DNA from: Neisseria sp. KEM232
Lineage (GTDB): Bacteria; Pseudomonadota; Gammaproteobacteria; Burkholderiales; Neisseriaceae
Length of the DNA stretch: 64,000 nucleotides
Assembly: GCF_002237445.1 (NCBI RefSeq)
Contig: NZ_CP022527.1
Span: 2,170,001-2,234,000 of the forward strand
Direction of reading: 5' to 3'
The notes under the pieces were generated by a model, which saw only the letters and a program-made list of their open reading frames with translations, was not told the DNA's origin and did no database searches. Below are positions 24,333 through 36,865 of this stretch, in pieces (positions within the stretch are counted from its first letter, which is position 1; the number at the start of each line of letters is the position of its first letter). The translations under genes were made by a program, and so were the position numbers.

Positions 24333-24338
24333 TATAAT
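24333..24338 (+). promoter_or_regulatory. Likely -10 box of upp
   Basis: TATAAT in GCTATAATCC, 39 nt before the upp ATG. The -35 is not obvious. Confidence 0.45.
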
Positions 24339-24376
24339 CCGCGCCGTTTTGCCAACCCGTTTTTGGAGTCCCAACC

Positions 24377-25003
24377 GTGAACATCCGCATCATCGACCAC
24401 CCCCTCGTCCGCCACAAACTCGCGCTGATGCGCGAGGCCGACTGCAGCACCTACAAATTCCGCACCCTCACCGGCGAGCTGGCGCGGCTGATGGCCTACG
24501 AGGCCAGCCGCGATTTCGCTACCGAAACCTACACCCTGCAAGGCTGGTGCGGCGAAATCGAAGGCGAGCGCATCAAGGGCAAAACGATTACCGTCGTGCC
24601 CATCCTGCGCGCGGGGCTGGGCATGCTCGACGGCGTGCTCGATCTGATTCCCACCGCCAAAATCAGCGTCGTCGGCCTGCAACGCGACGAAGAAACGCTC
24701 AAACCCGTGTCCTATTTTGAAAAATTCGTCAGCAAAATGAACGAGCGCCCCGCGCTGATTATCGACCCCATGCTGGCCACCGGCGGCTCGATGGTGGCCA
24801 CCATCGACCTTTTGAAGGCCAAAGGCTGCACCAACATCAAAGCGCTGGTACTCGTTGCCGCGCCCGAAGGCGTGAAACTGGTAAACGACGCGCATCCCGA
24901 CGTTACCATCTACACCGCCGCCCTCGACAGCCACCTCAACGAAAACGGCTACATCATCCCCGGCCTGGGCGACGCGGGCGACAAGATTTTCGGCACGAAA
25001 TAA
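24377..25003 (+). CDS. upp: Uracil phosphoribosyltransferase
   Basis: 208 residues, full length. HPLVRHKLALMREADC at the N-terminus, VPILRAGLGMLDGV, the PRPP-binding IIDPMLATGGSM, and GLGDAGDKIFGTK at the C-terminus. Salvages uracil to UMP. ATG 24377 follows a weak ribosome site (TTGGAG). Confidence 0.96.
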   Translation: MNIRIIDHPLVRHKLALMREADCSTYKFRTLTGELARLMAYEASRDFATETYTLQGWCGEIEGERIKGKTITVVPILRAGLGMLDGVLDLIPTAKISVVGLQRDEETLKPVSYFEKFVSKMNERPALIIDPMLATGGSMVATIDLLKAKGCTNIKALVLVAAPEGVKLVNDAHPDVTIYTAALDSHLNENGYIIPGLGDAGDKIFGTK

Positions 25004-25014
25004 ACATTCCGTTT

Positions 25015-25162
25015 GGGGCTGTACTAGATAAGCAGTCATGTCAGACTGCAAAAATGAAGATAACCCGTTGTAAACTAAAAAAGAGTATTCAAAAGAAACT
25101 GCTTCAGTTTTTTGTACTCGAAGTTACTGCCCGTTCGGCCGCCGATTTATTGGGCATCCACC
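25015..25162 (+). mobile_element. IS1016 5' remnant beside the rRNA promoter
   Basis: Begins GGGGCTGTACTAGATAAGCA (terminal repeat), then the transposase start (MKITRCKLKKSIQKKLLQ...LLGIHP) and breaks off at 25162. The rRNA promoter starts about 90 bp further on. Confidence 0.8.
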
Positions 25163-25253
25163 CCTACGAGGTTTCGGTGGATGATGAGAAAACAAAATTT
25201 CTTTTCTGTTCATTGATATGACGAATTTTCCTCTGTGTTTCCGTTTCTGGAGC

Positions 25254-25283
25254 TTGACTGAAGTTTGCCGGGTTCTGTATAGT
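25254..25283 (+). promoter_or_regulatory. rRNA operon promoter
   Basis: TTGACT (25254-25259) and TATAGT (25278-25283) spaced 18 bp, about 155 bp before 16S. The position and strength fit the rrn promoter; no other good candidate lies between it and the IS remnant. Confidence 0.65.
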
Positions 25284-25309
25284 TCACATCTTCGCTGCTT
25301 CGGCGGCGC

Positions 25310-25321
25310 TGTTCTTTAACA
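25310..25321 (+). promoter_or_regulatory. BoxA antitermination site in rRNA leader
   Basis: TGTTCTTTAACA matches the boxA consensus bound by NusB-NusE in rRNA leaders. A second boxA-like site (GATCTTTAACAA, 27307-27318) precedes 23S. Confidence 0.7.
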
Positions 25322-25324
25322 AAA

Positions 25325-25343
25325 CGATTACCGATAAGTGTGA
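25325..25343 (+). other. 5' strand of the 16S processing stem
   Basis: CGATTACCGATAAGTGTGA is perfectly complementary over 19 nt to 27006-27024, just after 16S. Together they form the RNase III-type stem that encloses the 16S precursor. Confidence 0.8.
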
Positions 25344-25438
25344 GTGCGCGAGCCTCACACTGCGACAAAAACAGACAGAAGATGTTTTCATTGGCTGTCG
25401 GTTTCTTTGAAGCAGACCAGAAGTTATAAGTTAGAGAT

Positions 25439-26983
<1,545 letters not shown>

Positions 26984-27039
26984 GAGAAAAAAGAGGCTTG
27001 TGCATTCACACTTATCGGTAATCGAAAGAGCGTTACAAA

Positions 27040-27116
<77 letters not shown>

Positions 27117-27152
27117 AAAAACCCGTACGGAAGAAATCCGGTGCAGGAAAAC

Positions 27153-27228
27153 GGGGGCATAGCTCAGTTGGTAGAGCACCTGCTTTGCAAGCAGGGGGTC
27201 ATCGGTTCGATCCCGTTTGCCTCCACCA
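27153..27228 (+). tRNA. tRNA-Ala (TGC)
   Basis: 76 nt including CCA. Acceptor GGGGGCA pairs with TGCCTCC; anticodon loop CTTTGCAAG. Follows tRNA-Ile by 36 nt in the rRNA spacer. Confidence 0.97.
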
Positions 27229-27582
27229 CATACTTTACAAATCAAAAAGGGTTGCTATAATGCGCAGCCCGTTTTGATTTGCGAAGTAGACAAAATCGAA
27301 CGCATAGATCTTTAACAAATTGGAAAGCCGAAATCAACAAACAAACGAAGTAAGGTTTGTGTCTGCATGAAACAGCCGGAAGGCCGTCTGAAAGCAGGTA
27401 GTTTTAAATAACAGACAAACCGAATACAGAAATTTGGGTGATGATTGTATCGACTTAACCCTGAAACACAAAAGGCAGGGTTAAGACACAACAAGCAGTA
27501 AGCTTTATCAAAGTAAAGGCCTTAAGGAACGTAGCTAGTCAACGGCGAAACTCCAAAGTCAGAAAGGTGCTTCAAATGATAG

Positions 27583-30472
<2,890 letters not shown>

Positions 30473-30597
30473 CTATCATTTGAAGGACTTTAAAACCTTT
30501 AAGATAATGCTTACATCGGACTTGTTCCGATACTTTCATCACAGTTGATTTGACGACGGTTTGTAACCGTCCGGCTTTACCGATTTGACAGTTTACG

Positions 30598-30711
30598 TCT
30601 GGCGGCCATAGCGAGTTGGTCCCACGCCTTCCCATCCCGAACAGGATCGTGAAACGACTCAGCGCCGATGATAGTGTGGATTCCCATGTGAAAGTAGGTC
30701 ACTGCCAGACA
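30598..30711 (+). rRNA. rrf: 5S ribosomal RNA
   Basis: About 114 nt. The ends TCTGGCGGCC and ACTGCCAGAC pair; the core CCCATCCCGAACAGGATCGTG is typical. Last gene of the operon. Confidence 0.95.
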
Positions 30712-30721
30712 CTTATTCCGA

Positions 30722-30748
30722 ACCCCCGCAAAAAGCGGGGGTTTTTGT
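30722..30748 (+). terminator. rRNA operon terminator
   Basis: ACCCCCGC, loop AAAAA, GCGGGGGT, then T5: a classic intrinsic terminator without uptake sequences. From here to 31070 I see no gene; the stretch is the comEA upstream region. Confidence 0.9.
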
Positions 30749-31070
30749 TTGTTCATACCGGAGTAAGAATTCGTGCCTGTTTGTTTGTGCCGTAGTAGGG
30801 GTTTGAGGCTTTATCCCGGATATGCGTCATTCGGGCCGGGTATGCATCATGGTGTAGGTTTCGGTCTGCTGCTATCTTTATCTTAAGCTTCTTCTGTCGG
30901 ATAAAACAGAATGTTGCTCCGGGAAAATGCTTGCCGATTCGGCAGTTTTTAATTATGATATCCGTTCTTGATTGTGCCGGCCCGTCCGGTGTGTGTGCCG
31001 GAACATTATTTCGGTTGTGTGCAAAAAGAAACCGGAATGGTGTGCCGCTTATGTGTCAGAAAGGAAAATT

Positions 31071-31472
31071 ATGATGAAGAAAATCCTGTTCGGATTGGCA
31101 GCCTATGCGCTGGCGGCTCTGGCCGCCGCCGCGGTTAATATCAATACGGCAACGGTGGAGGAGCTGAAAGCCCTGCCGGGCATCGGCCCGGCCAAAGCCC
31201 AGGCCATTGCCGACTACCGTAAGGAAAACGGTGATTTCAAATCGGTTGAGGATTTGAAAAAGGTCAAAGGCATCGGCGAGGGTATCTTCGGCAAGCTCAA
31301 GGATGAGGCTACCGTCGGTTCCGCACCCAATGCCAAAGCAGCCAAACCCGCCGCACCTGCCGCCAAAAACGTAGACGGGAAAACCCGTATCCGCAGCCGC
31401 CGGGAGCTTCACTGCCGGCGGCTTTGCCTGATTGATGTGGATGAAAACGGCAATATTACGGGGCTGTTTTAA
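31071..31472 (+). CDS. comEA: ComEA-type DNA-binding competence protein
   Basis: 133 residues. A signal peptide (MMKKILFGLAAYALAALAAAA) then a helix-hairpin-helix domain (VNINTATVEELKALPGIGPA, VKGIGEGIFGKLKDEATVG) that binds double-stranded DNA in the periplasm during transformation. Closely matches neisserial ComE. ATG 31071 (or 31074) follows AAGGA. Neisserial comE copies sit downstream of rRNA operons, as here. Unlike the ~99-residue ComE, this one carries an extra tail (DGKTRIRSRRELHCRRLCLI... to GNITGLF), possibly from a lost stop. Confidence 0.9.
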   Translation: MMKKILFGLAAYALAALAAAAVNINTATVEELKALPGIGPAKAQAIADYRKENGDFKSVEDLKKVKGIGEGIFGKLKDEATVGSAPNAKAAKPAAPAAKNVDGKTRIRSRRELHCRRLCLIDVDENGNITGLF

Positions 31473-31498
31473 ACAGAGATAAGCTCGCCCTGCGGCAA

Positions 31499-31545
31499 GA
31501 GGCCGTCTGAAAAAACCTGCTTCGCAGGTTTTTTCAGACGGCCTC
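31499..31545. terminator. Bidirectional terminator between comEA and cbpM
   Basis: 22-nt inverted arms (31499-31520, 31524-31545) containing uptake sequences and an AAACCTGC/GCAGGTTT core, serving both convergent genes. The core matches the terminator at 7945-7991. Confidence 0.85.
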
Positions 31546-31572
31546 TTTGCCGTTGCGGCGGCGGTTTGCGGT

Positions 31573-31857
31573 TTATACGGTTTCGGCGGCGTCGGCTTGC
31601 GGCCGGGGTTTGCGCAGCTCTTCCACTTCGTCGAGCAGGCGCATGATGAGGCCGAGGGCGGGGATGCCGGCGTCGAAGTCGCGGCTGATGCGGGCGGCGC
31701 GGCGGACGCGGGCGAGTTGGAAGCCGCTGAACTGCGCCTGTTCGGGACGGCCTTCGATGCTGATGATGTCTTCTTCTATCAGTTCGAGCAGCCATTCGCG
31801 GCGGCATTGTCCGATGCGGACGATTTCTTCAAAGCTGAGGGTGATGTCGGTTTGCAT
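31573..31857 (-). CDS. cbpM: Chaperone modulator CbpM
   Basis: 94 residues, MerR-HTH-like small protein (SFEEIVRIGQCRREWLLELI, QLARVRRAARISRDFDAGIP). CbpM binds the J-domain of CbpA and inhibits it. ATG 31857 lies 20 bp after the cbpA stop, the usual cbpA-cbpM operon. The tail ends in a charged DEVEELRKPRPQ segment. Confidence 0.88.
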   Translation of the reverse strand: MQTDITLSFEEIVRIGQCRREWLLELIEEDIISIEGRPEQAQFSGFQLARVRRAARISRDFDAGIPALGLIMRLLDEVEELRKPRPQADAAETV

Positions 31858-31877
31858 GGTGTTTGTCCTTTGCGGTG

Positions 31878-32819
31878 TCAGGCTGGGTGGCCGAAGTGGG
31901 CGGCAAGCTGCTCCCAGGCGCGGCGGTCGGCTTCGCTTTCGGCTTTGGGTACGGTGATGCGGATGGTGAGGTATAGGTCGCCCGCTTCTTTGGCGGGGAT
32001 GCCTTTGCCTTTGAGGCGGATGGTTTTGCCGCTTTGGCTGTCGGCGGGCAGGCTGACTTGCAGGCGGCCGCCGGCGGTGGGGACGATGATTTTGCCGCCG
32101 AGCACGGCTTCCCATGGTTTGACGTCGATGGTTTGGTAGACGTCTTTGCGGTTTTTGACGTAGAGATCGGGGCGCTCGTGGAATTTGATTTTGAGGTAGA
32201 GGTCGCCGTCGGCGCCGCCGTTGCGGCCGGGCAGGCCTTGTCCGGCAAGGCGTATCTGCTGGCCTTCGCTGATGCCCTGCGGGATTTTGACGTTGAGGGT
32301 TTTTTCGCGGTAGACGGGGCGGCCGTATTCGTCGGCGGAGGGGACGTTGAGGGTGAGGGTGCGCTCGGCGCCGGTGTAGGCGGCGTAGATGTCGACGGCG
32401 AGTTCGGCGTGCTGGTCCTGCCCTTTTTCGGGGCCTTCGGGGCGGCTTTGTGCGCGGCTGCCGAAGGCGGAGAAGAGGTCTTCGAAGTTGAAGTCGCCCG
32501 CGCCGAAGGGTTCGCCGCCGCGGTATTCGTAGCGGAAGCCGCCGTCGGCGAAACCGTTTGCATCAAAGCCCTGGCCGAAGGAGCTGCCGCCCGCGCGTCC
32601 GTAGGGGTTGGCCTGTTCTTCGTCGTAGGCGGCGCGTTTTTCGGTGTCGGACAGGGTTTCGTAGGCGCGGTTGATTTCGGCGGTGCGCCCGGCGGCGTCG
32701 GGTTCTTTGCTGACGTCGGGATGGTATTTGCGCACGAGTTTGCGGTAGGCTTTTTTGATGGTGTCGGCGTCGGCGGTTTTGTCGACGCCGAGTATTTCGT
32801 AGTAGCTTTTTTCTGCCAT
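31878..32819 (-). CDS. cbpA: DnaJ-like co-chaperone CbpA
   Basis: 313 residues. J-domain with HPD at 33-35 (KYHPDVSKEP), a Gly/Phe-rich stretch (SSFGQGFDANGFADGGFRYE), no zinc-finger CxxCxGxG repeats, and two C-terminal substrate-binding barrels (IPQGISEGQQIRLAGQGLPG, SQSGKTIRLKGKGIP). It therefore fits CbpA (class B) rather than DnaJ. Works with DnaK. Confidence 0.92.
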   Translation of the reverse strand: MAEKSYYEILGVDKTADADTIKKAYRKLVRKYHPDVSKEPDAAGRTAEINRAYETLSDTEKRAAYDEEQANPYGRAGGSSFGQGFDANGFADGGFRYEYRGGEPFGAGDFNFEDLFSAFGSRAQSRPEGPEKGQDQHAELAVDIYAAYTGAERTLTLNVPSADEYGRPVYREKTLNVKIPQGISEGQQIRLAGQGLPGRNGGADGDLYLKIKFHERPDLYVKNRKDVYQTIDVKPWEAVLGGKIIVPTAGGRLQVSLPADSQSGKTIRLKGKGIPAKEAGDLYLTIRITVPKAESEADRRAWEQLAAHFGHPA

Positions 32820-32909
32820 ACGGATGTCCTCTGTAATTTGGTTTCAATTCGGCTGCCATGATGGGGGCGGGGCACCGGGATTCAAGGCGCGGCGGCGGGG
32901 AAAAACGGC

Positions 32910-32947
32910 AGGCCGTCTGAAACGGGTGTTTTGCTTTCAGACGGCCT
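32910..32947 (-). terminator. Terminator of the FMN-binding protein gene
   Basis: Inverted uptake sequences (32910-32922, 32935-32947) directly past the stop at 32953. Confidence 0.7.
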
Positions 32948-32952
32948 AAATT

Positions 32953-33393
32953 TTACGCCTCTTCACGCTGCCACAGGGTTTTCTGGGCGAAGACGAGTTT
33001 GTTGTCGGTGTATTTCACGCTGTCGAGTTCGAGCTGCCAAACGTCGGTTTTCAGCGCCATGGCTTTGGCCAGCGGGTGTGTTTCCGTGTAGAGCGCCAGC
33101 GCGTTTTTGCGCGCTTCGCCTTCGAGCCGCAGGGCGCGGGCGGAGAGCTGGATGCCGCTGATTTGGAGGAAGCCTTCGGGCTGTCCGGCGATGGTGGCGG
33201 CCACCTGCGGCGAGGCCGACATCAGGCGGCCGTGACGGCTGTTGCACGAGGTGAGGACGATCAGGCGGGCGGCGGCTTCGTCGAAGGCGTAGAAGCAGCA
33301 GGCGCTCCAAATTTCGCCCTCTGCTGCCGCGGCAATGCTGACGACGCGGTTGGCGCGGAAGAAGGCGGCGGTGTTTTCGGGCATGCTCTGCAC
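32953..33393 (-). CDS. Pyridoxamine-5'-phosphate-oxidase-fold FMN-binding protein
   Basis: About 146 residues with a split-barrel pattern (VVSIAAAAEGEIWSACCFYA, RLIVLTSCNSRHGRLMSASP, VAATIAGQPEGFLQISGIQL), similar to the YhbP family of flavin- or haem-binding proteins. The start is uncertain: GTG 33393 has AAGGA 6 nt upstream, while ATG 33384 lies three codons later. The function of this family is not established. Divergent from hldD. Confidence 0.75.
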   Translation of the reverse strand: MQSMPENTAAFFRANRVVSIAAAAEGEIWSACCFYAFDEAAARLIVLTSCNSRHGRLMSASPQVAATIAGQPEGFLQISGIQLSARALRLEGEARKNALALYTETHPLAKAMALKTDVWQLELDSVKYTDNKLVFAQKTLWQREEA

Positions 33394-33520
33394 GGTTTTT
33401 CCTTTCTCAATCTGTTTCCAATACGTTTTCAGACGGCCTGAAACGGACGGCATTTTAACCGAAAGGCCGCTTTGGTTTACAATGCCGCCCTTTCAGACGG
33501 CCTCTAAAAGGACTCTTCTT

Positions 33521-34519
33521 ATGACCATTATCGTCACCGGCGCGGCCGGCTTTATCGGCAGCAACATCGTCAAAGGGCTCAACGCGCGCGGCATCACGGA
33601 TATTGTCGCCGTGGACAATCTGTCAAACGGCCAAAAATTCAAAAACCTTGCCGACTGCGACATCGCCCATTACCTCGACAAAAACGAATTCATCCGCCAG
33701 GTGCGCGACCATATTTTCCCCTTCTCCGACATCGAAGCCGTGTTCCACGAAGGCGCGTGTTCCGACACCATGAACCACGACGGCCGCTATATGATGGACA
33801 ACAACTACCAGTACACCCTCGATCTGCTGGACTGGTGTCAGGACGAGCGCATCCCGTTTCTTTACGCATCCAGCGCGGCCGTGTACGGCAAGGGCGAAAC
33901 CTTCCGCGAAGAGCGCGAACACGAAGAGCCGCTGAATGTATACGGCTATTCCAAATTCCTCTTCGACCAAGTCGTGCGCCGCCGCATCGCCGAAGGGCTC
34001 AGCGCGCAGGTGGCGGGCTTCCGCTACTTCAACGTCTACGGCGCGCGCGAGCAGCACAAAGGCCGCATGGCTTCCGTCGCCTTCCATCATTTCCACCAAT
34101 ACCGCGAACGCGGCTACGTCGAACTCTTCGGCAGCTACGACGGCTACGGCAGCGGCGAACAAAGCCGCGACTTCGTCAGCGTCGAAGACGTGGTAAACGT
34201 CAACCTGTTCTTCCTCGACCACCCCGAACAATCCGGCATTTTCAACCTCGGCACCGGCCGCAGCCAGAGCTTCAACGAGCTGGCCGCCGCCACCGTCAAC
34301 GCCTGCCGCGCCGCCGAAGGCAAGGAAAAACTCGGCCTGGCCGAACTGGTGGCGCAGGGTCTGATCCGCTACACCGAATTTCCCGACGCGCTCAAAGGCA
34401 AATACCAAAGCTTCACCCAAGCCGACATCGCCCGCCTGCGCGACGCGGGCTACGCGCAAGACTTCCTCACCGTCGAACAGGGCGTGGAGCGCTACGTCGA
34501 CTGGCTGCGCGAACACTGA
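33521..34519 (+). CDS. hldD: ADP-L-glycero-D-manno-heptose 6-epimerase
   Basis: 332 residues. Extended SDR: TGAAGFIGSN at residues 6-15, catalytic YGYSK, and the HldD-specific HEGACSDTMNHDG and FRYFNVYGAREQHKGRMASV. Makes the heptose precursor of the lipo-oligosaccharide inner core. ATG 33521 sits after AAAAGGA. Followed by its own terminator. Confidence 0.96.
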   Translation: MTIIVTGAAGFIGSNIVKGLNARGITDIVAVDNLSNGQKFKNLADCDIAHYLDKNEFIRQVRDHIFPFSDIEAVFHEGACSDTMNHDGRYMMDNNYQYTLDLLDWCQDERIPFLYASSAAVYGKGETFREEREHEEPLNVYGYSKFLFDQVVRRRIAEGLSAQVAGFRYFNVYGAREQHKGRMASVAFHHFHQYRERGYVELFGSYDGYGSGEQSRDFVSVEDVVNVNLFFLDHPEQSGIFNLGTGRSQSFNELAAATVNACRAAEGKEKLGLAELVAQGLIRYTEFPDALKGKYQSFTQADIARLRDAGYAQDFLTVEQGVERYVDWLREH

Positions 34520-34523
34520 ACCT

Positions 34524-34566
34524 GAGGCCGTCTGAAAAGAGGTTTAAACCCTTTTCAGACGGCCTC
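34524..34566 (+). terminator. Terminator after hldD
   Basis: Inverted uptake sequences with arms extended to AAAAGGG-type pairing and a T-run, 4 bp past the hldD stop. Confidence 0.8.
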
Positions 34567-34596
34567 TTTTTTTCCGACACACACACGAGACACAAC

Positions 34597-35541
34597 ATGG
34601 ACAAACTCAAAGCATTCAGCGACTTTTTCGGCAAAACCTTCGCCCTGTGGGCGGCGCTCACCGCCCTTGCCGCCTACGCGCAGCCCGAACTCTTCCAATG
34701 GGTGAAACCCCTTATCCCGTGGCTGCTGGGCATCGTCATGTTCGGCATGGGGCTGACCCTCAGCCCGTCCGACTTCAAAATCCTCGGCCGCCATCCCAAA
34801 TCCGTGCTGGTCGGCGTTGCCGCGCAGTTTGTCATTATGCCGCTCACCGCCTTCGTACTGGCCAAAGCCCTCGGCCTGCCGCCGCAGATTGCCGCCGGCG
34901 TCATCCTCGTCGGCGCCTGCCCGGGCGGCACCGCGTCCAACGTCATGACCTTCCTCGCCCGCGGCAACGTCGCCCTTTCCGTTGCCGTCACCTCCGTCTC
35001 CACCCTGCTCGCCCCTGTGCTGACGCCCGCCGTTTTCTACCTGCTGGCACACCAGTGGCTCGACATCTCCGCCGCCGCCATGCTGGTGTCCATTTTGGAA
35101 ATCGTGCTGCTGCCCATCGTGCTGGGCGTGTTGGCCAACACCTTCCTGCACCGGCAGACACAGGCCGCGGCCGACGTGCTGCCGCTGGTGTCGGTATTGG
35201 CCGTGGCGCTGATTCTCGGCGGCGTCGTTGCCGTCAGCAAAGACAAAATTGCCGAAGCCGGCCTGCTGATTTTCGGCGTGGTCGTGCTGCACAACTGCAT
35301 CGGCTACCTCCTCGGCTTCTTCGCCGCCAAACTCTGCGGCCTGCCCTATGACGAACAGAAAACCCTGTCCATCGAAGTCGGCATGCAAAATTCCGGCCTC
35401 GCCGCCACGCTGGCGCTCAAATACTTCGACCCCGTCGCCGCCGTGCCCGGCGCGATTTTCAGCGTGTGGCACAACGTCTCCGGCTCGCTGCTGGCATCCT
35501 ACTGGGCAGCCAAAGCCGACCGCGCCGCCGGTAAGAAATAA
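34597..35541 (+). CDS. BASS-family sodium symporter (ASBT-NM type)
   Basis: 314 residues with about ten membrane helices. Sodium-site motifs CPGGTASNVMTFLARGN and EVGMQNSGLAATLA match the bile acid:sodium symporter family, including the structurally studied N. meningitidis ASBT homologue. The physiological substrate in Neisseria is uncertain; related PanS proteins move pantoate or ketopantoate. ATG 34597 lies without a strong ribosome site (ACGAGACACAAC). Confidence 0.9.
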   Translation: MDKLKAFSDFFGKTFALWAALTALAAYAQPELFQWVKPLIPWLLGIVMFGMGLTLSPSDFKILGRHPKSVLVGVAAQFVIMPLTAFVLAKALGLPPQIAAGVILVGACPGGTASNVMTFLARGNVALSVAVTSVSTLLAPVLTPAVFYLLAHQWLDISAAAMLVSILEIVLLPIVLGVLANTFLHRQTQAAADVLPLVSVLAVALILGGVVAVSKDKIAEAGLLIFGVVVLHNCIGYLLGFFAAKLCGLPYDEQKTLSIEVGMQNSGLAATLALKYFDPVAAVPGAIFSVWHNVSGSLLASYWAAKADRAAGKK

Positions 35542-35549
35542 AACACGGC

Positions 35550-35592
35550 AAAAGGCGTCTGAAAAACCCAAAAAGGTTTTTCAGACGGCCTT
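35550..35592 (+). terminator. Terminator after the BASS transporter
   Basis: A GTCTGAAAAACC / GGTTTTTCAGAC hairpin; the left uptake sequence is imperfect (GGCGTCTGAA). A second pair at 35625-35661 ends the opposing kinase gene. Confidence 0.75.
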
Positions 35593-35679
35593 AATTTTGC
35601 CGGCACGCATTCGGCACAACGACAGAGGCCGTCTGAAAGCACGTTTGTCCTTTCAGACGGCTTCAAACCGCATACCGCA

Positions 35680-36720
35680 CTACGCGCCGAACAATGCGCC
35701 GTAGTCGTTATCCTGTTTGCGGTAGGGCAGGCGGATGTCGACGCGGTAGATGCCGATGTCGTCCAGCGCCGACAGTTTCAGCTCGGCGTCATTGTCGTAC
35801 ATGATGTCCAGACGCTCCTGCAAATTTTTCAGCGCCATCGAATTGCCGCGGTGCGCCTTTTGCGTGTTTTCCATGTTTTCGTGCGGCGTGTAGGGATTTT
35901 CGATGCGGATATACAGCCAGTGTCCCTGCAAAGCGGTTTTCACCACAATATTGCCGGGACGGGCGGTGGTTTCCACGCCGTGGAAAACGGCGTTTTCCAG
36001 CAGCGGCTGCAACAGCAGTTGCGGCGTTTCCGCATCGTCGGGCGCTTCGTGCAGCCACTCGACCTGCACGCGGTGCGGCCCCATGCGGATTTGTTCGATG
36101 GCGATGTATTCCTGCGCCCATTCGATTTCCTGTCCCAGCGTGCTGAACTGGTTGCCCTCGCGCAGCTGGGCGCGGAACAGGTTGGCGAGGTTTTCCAGCA
36201 GGGTTTCCGCGTCATACGGACGCAGGCGGATGAGGCTGATGGCGGCGTTGAGGCTGTTAAAGAGAAAATGCGGGCGGATGCGGGCGGTGAGCGCGGTGAG
36301 CCGTGCTTCGGAAACGGCGGGCGACAGGGCGCGCAGGCGGTTGGCCTCGAAATACATGGCAAAGAGCACGCCGACGGTGTAGATAACCAAATGCTGAACG
36401 AAATGGGTGCGCTCACCCAATATGACGAAATCGACGACGAAAAGCTGCACCAGGCAAAACAGCAGGTTGAGCACCGCACCCTGCGGATGGCGGACGAGAT
36501 AGCGGTCGGTGAAATAACCGGTAACGGCGTTGGCCGCCACCAGCGGCACGAGCCAGGCGGCGTGCTGCCACACCAGCATCCCATAGGGCGCACCGCTGCC
36601 GGAAATCAGCGGCAGCAGCAGCACACCTGCGGCGCAAAAAAAGAAAATCCGCACGGCCGTGCCCAAATTGCGCATATCGGGAACCGCAAACCACGCGTTT
36701 ATTTGACGTATAATGTGCAT
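35680..36720 (-). CDS. LytS/AlgZ (FimS)-type sensor histidine kinase, orphan
   Basis: 346 residues. Four N-terminal membrane helices (residues ~20-145), then an unusual His-kinase box RPHFLFNSLNAAISLIRLRP and an ATPase domain with LLLQPLLENAVFHG (N-box) and NSMALKNLQERLDIMY. This is the LytS/YehU/AlgZ class. In Pseudomonas algZ(fimS)-algR sits beside argH, and here the kinase is divergent from argH, but no LytTR response regulator follows. Its partner must lie elsewhere or be lost. The signal is unknown. Confidence 0.88.
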   Translation of the reverse strand: MHIIRQINAWFAVPDMRNLGTAVRIFFFCAAGVLLLPLISGSGAPYGMLVWQHAAWLVPLVAANAVTGYFTDRYLVRHPQGAVLNLLFCLVQLFVVDFVILGERTHFVQHLVIYTVGVLFAMYFEANRLRALSPAVSEARLTALTARIRPHFLFNSLNAAISLIRLRPYDAETLLENLANLFRAQLREGNQFSTLGQEIEWAQEYIAIEQIRMGPHRVQVEWLHEAPDDAETPQLLLQPLLENAVFHGVETTARPGNIVVKTALQGHWLYIRIENPYTPHENMENTQKAHRGNSMALKNLQERLDIMYDNDAELKLSALDDIGIYRVDIRLPYRKQDNDYGALFGA

Positions 36721-36820
36721 TTCTTAATAGTAATTCGACTGACAAAATCCGCGCATTATATATGTTTCGACATGCAGAGCCATATATTAAAAGTGCCCCG
36801 ATTCGGATAAAGTCAGGCTC

Positions 36821-36841
36821 CCCCGCCGCCAAACGGCGGGG
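36821..36841 (+). promoter_or_regulatory. GC-rich hairpin in argH leader
   Basis: CCCCGCCG (36821-36828) pairs with CGGCGGGG (36834-36841), 25 nt before the argH start and just before its ribosome site. It could affect translation; there is no T-run, so it is not a plain terminator. Confidence 0.35.
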
Positions 36842-36865
36842 CTCCAACCTTCAAGGAAATATTTG

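Noticed and set aside
36821..36841. Riboswitch or arginine attenuator before argH
   Set aside because: Only a single GC hairpin; no leader peptide rich in Arg codons and no terminator T-run.
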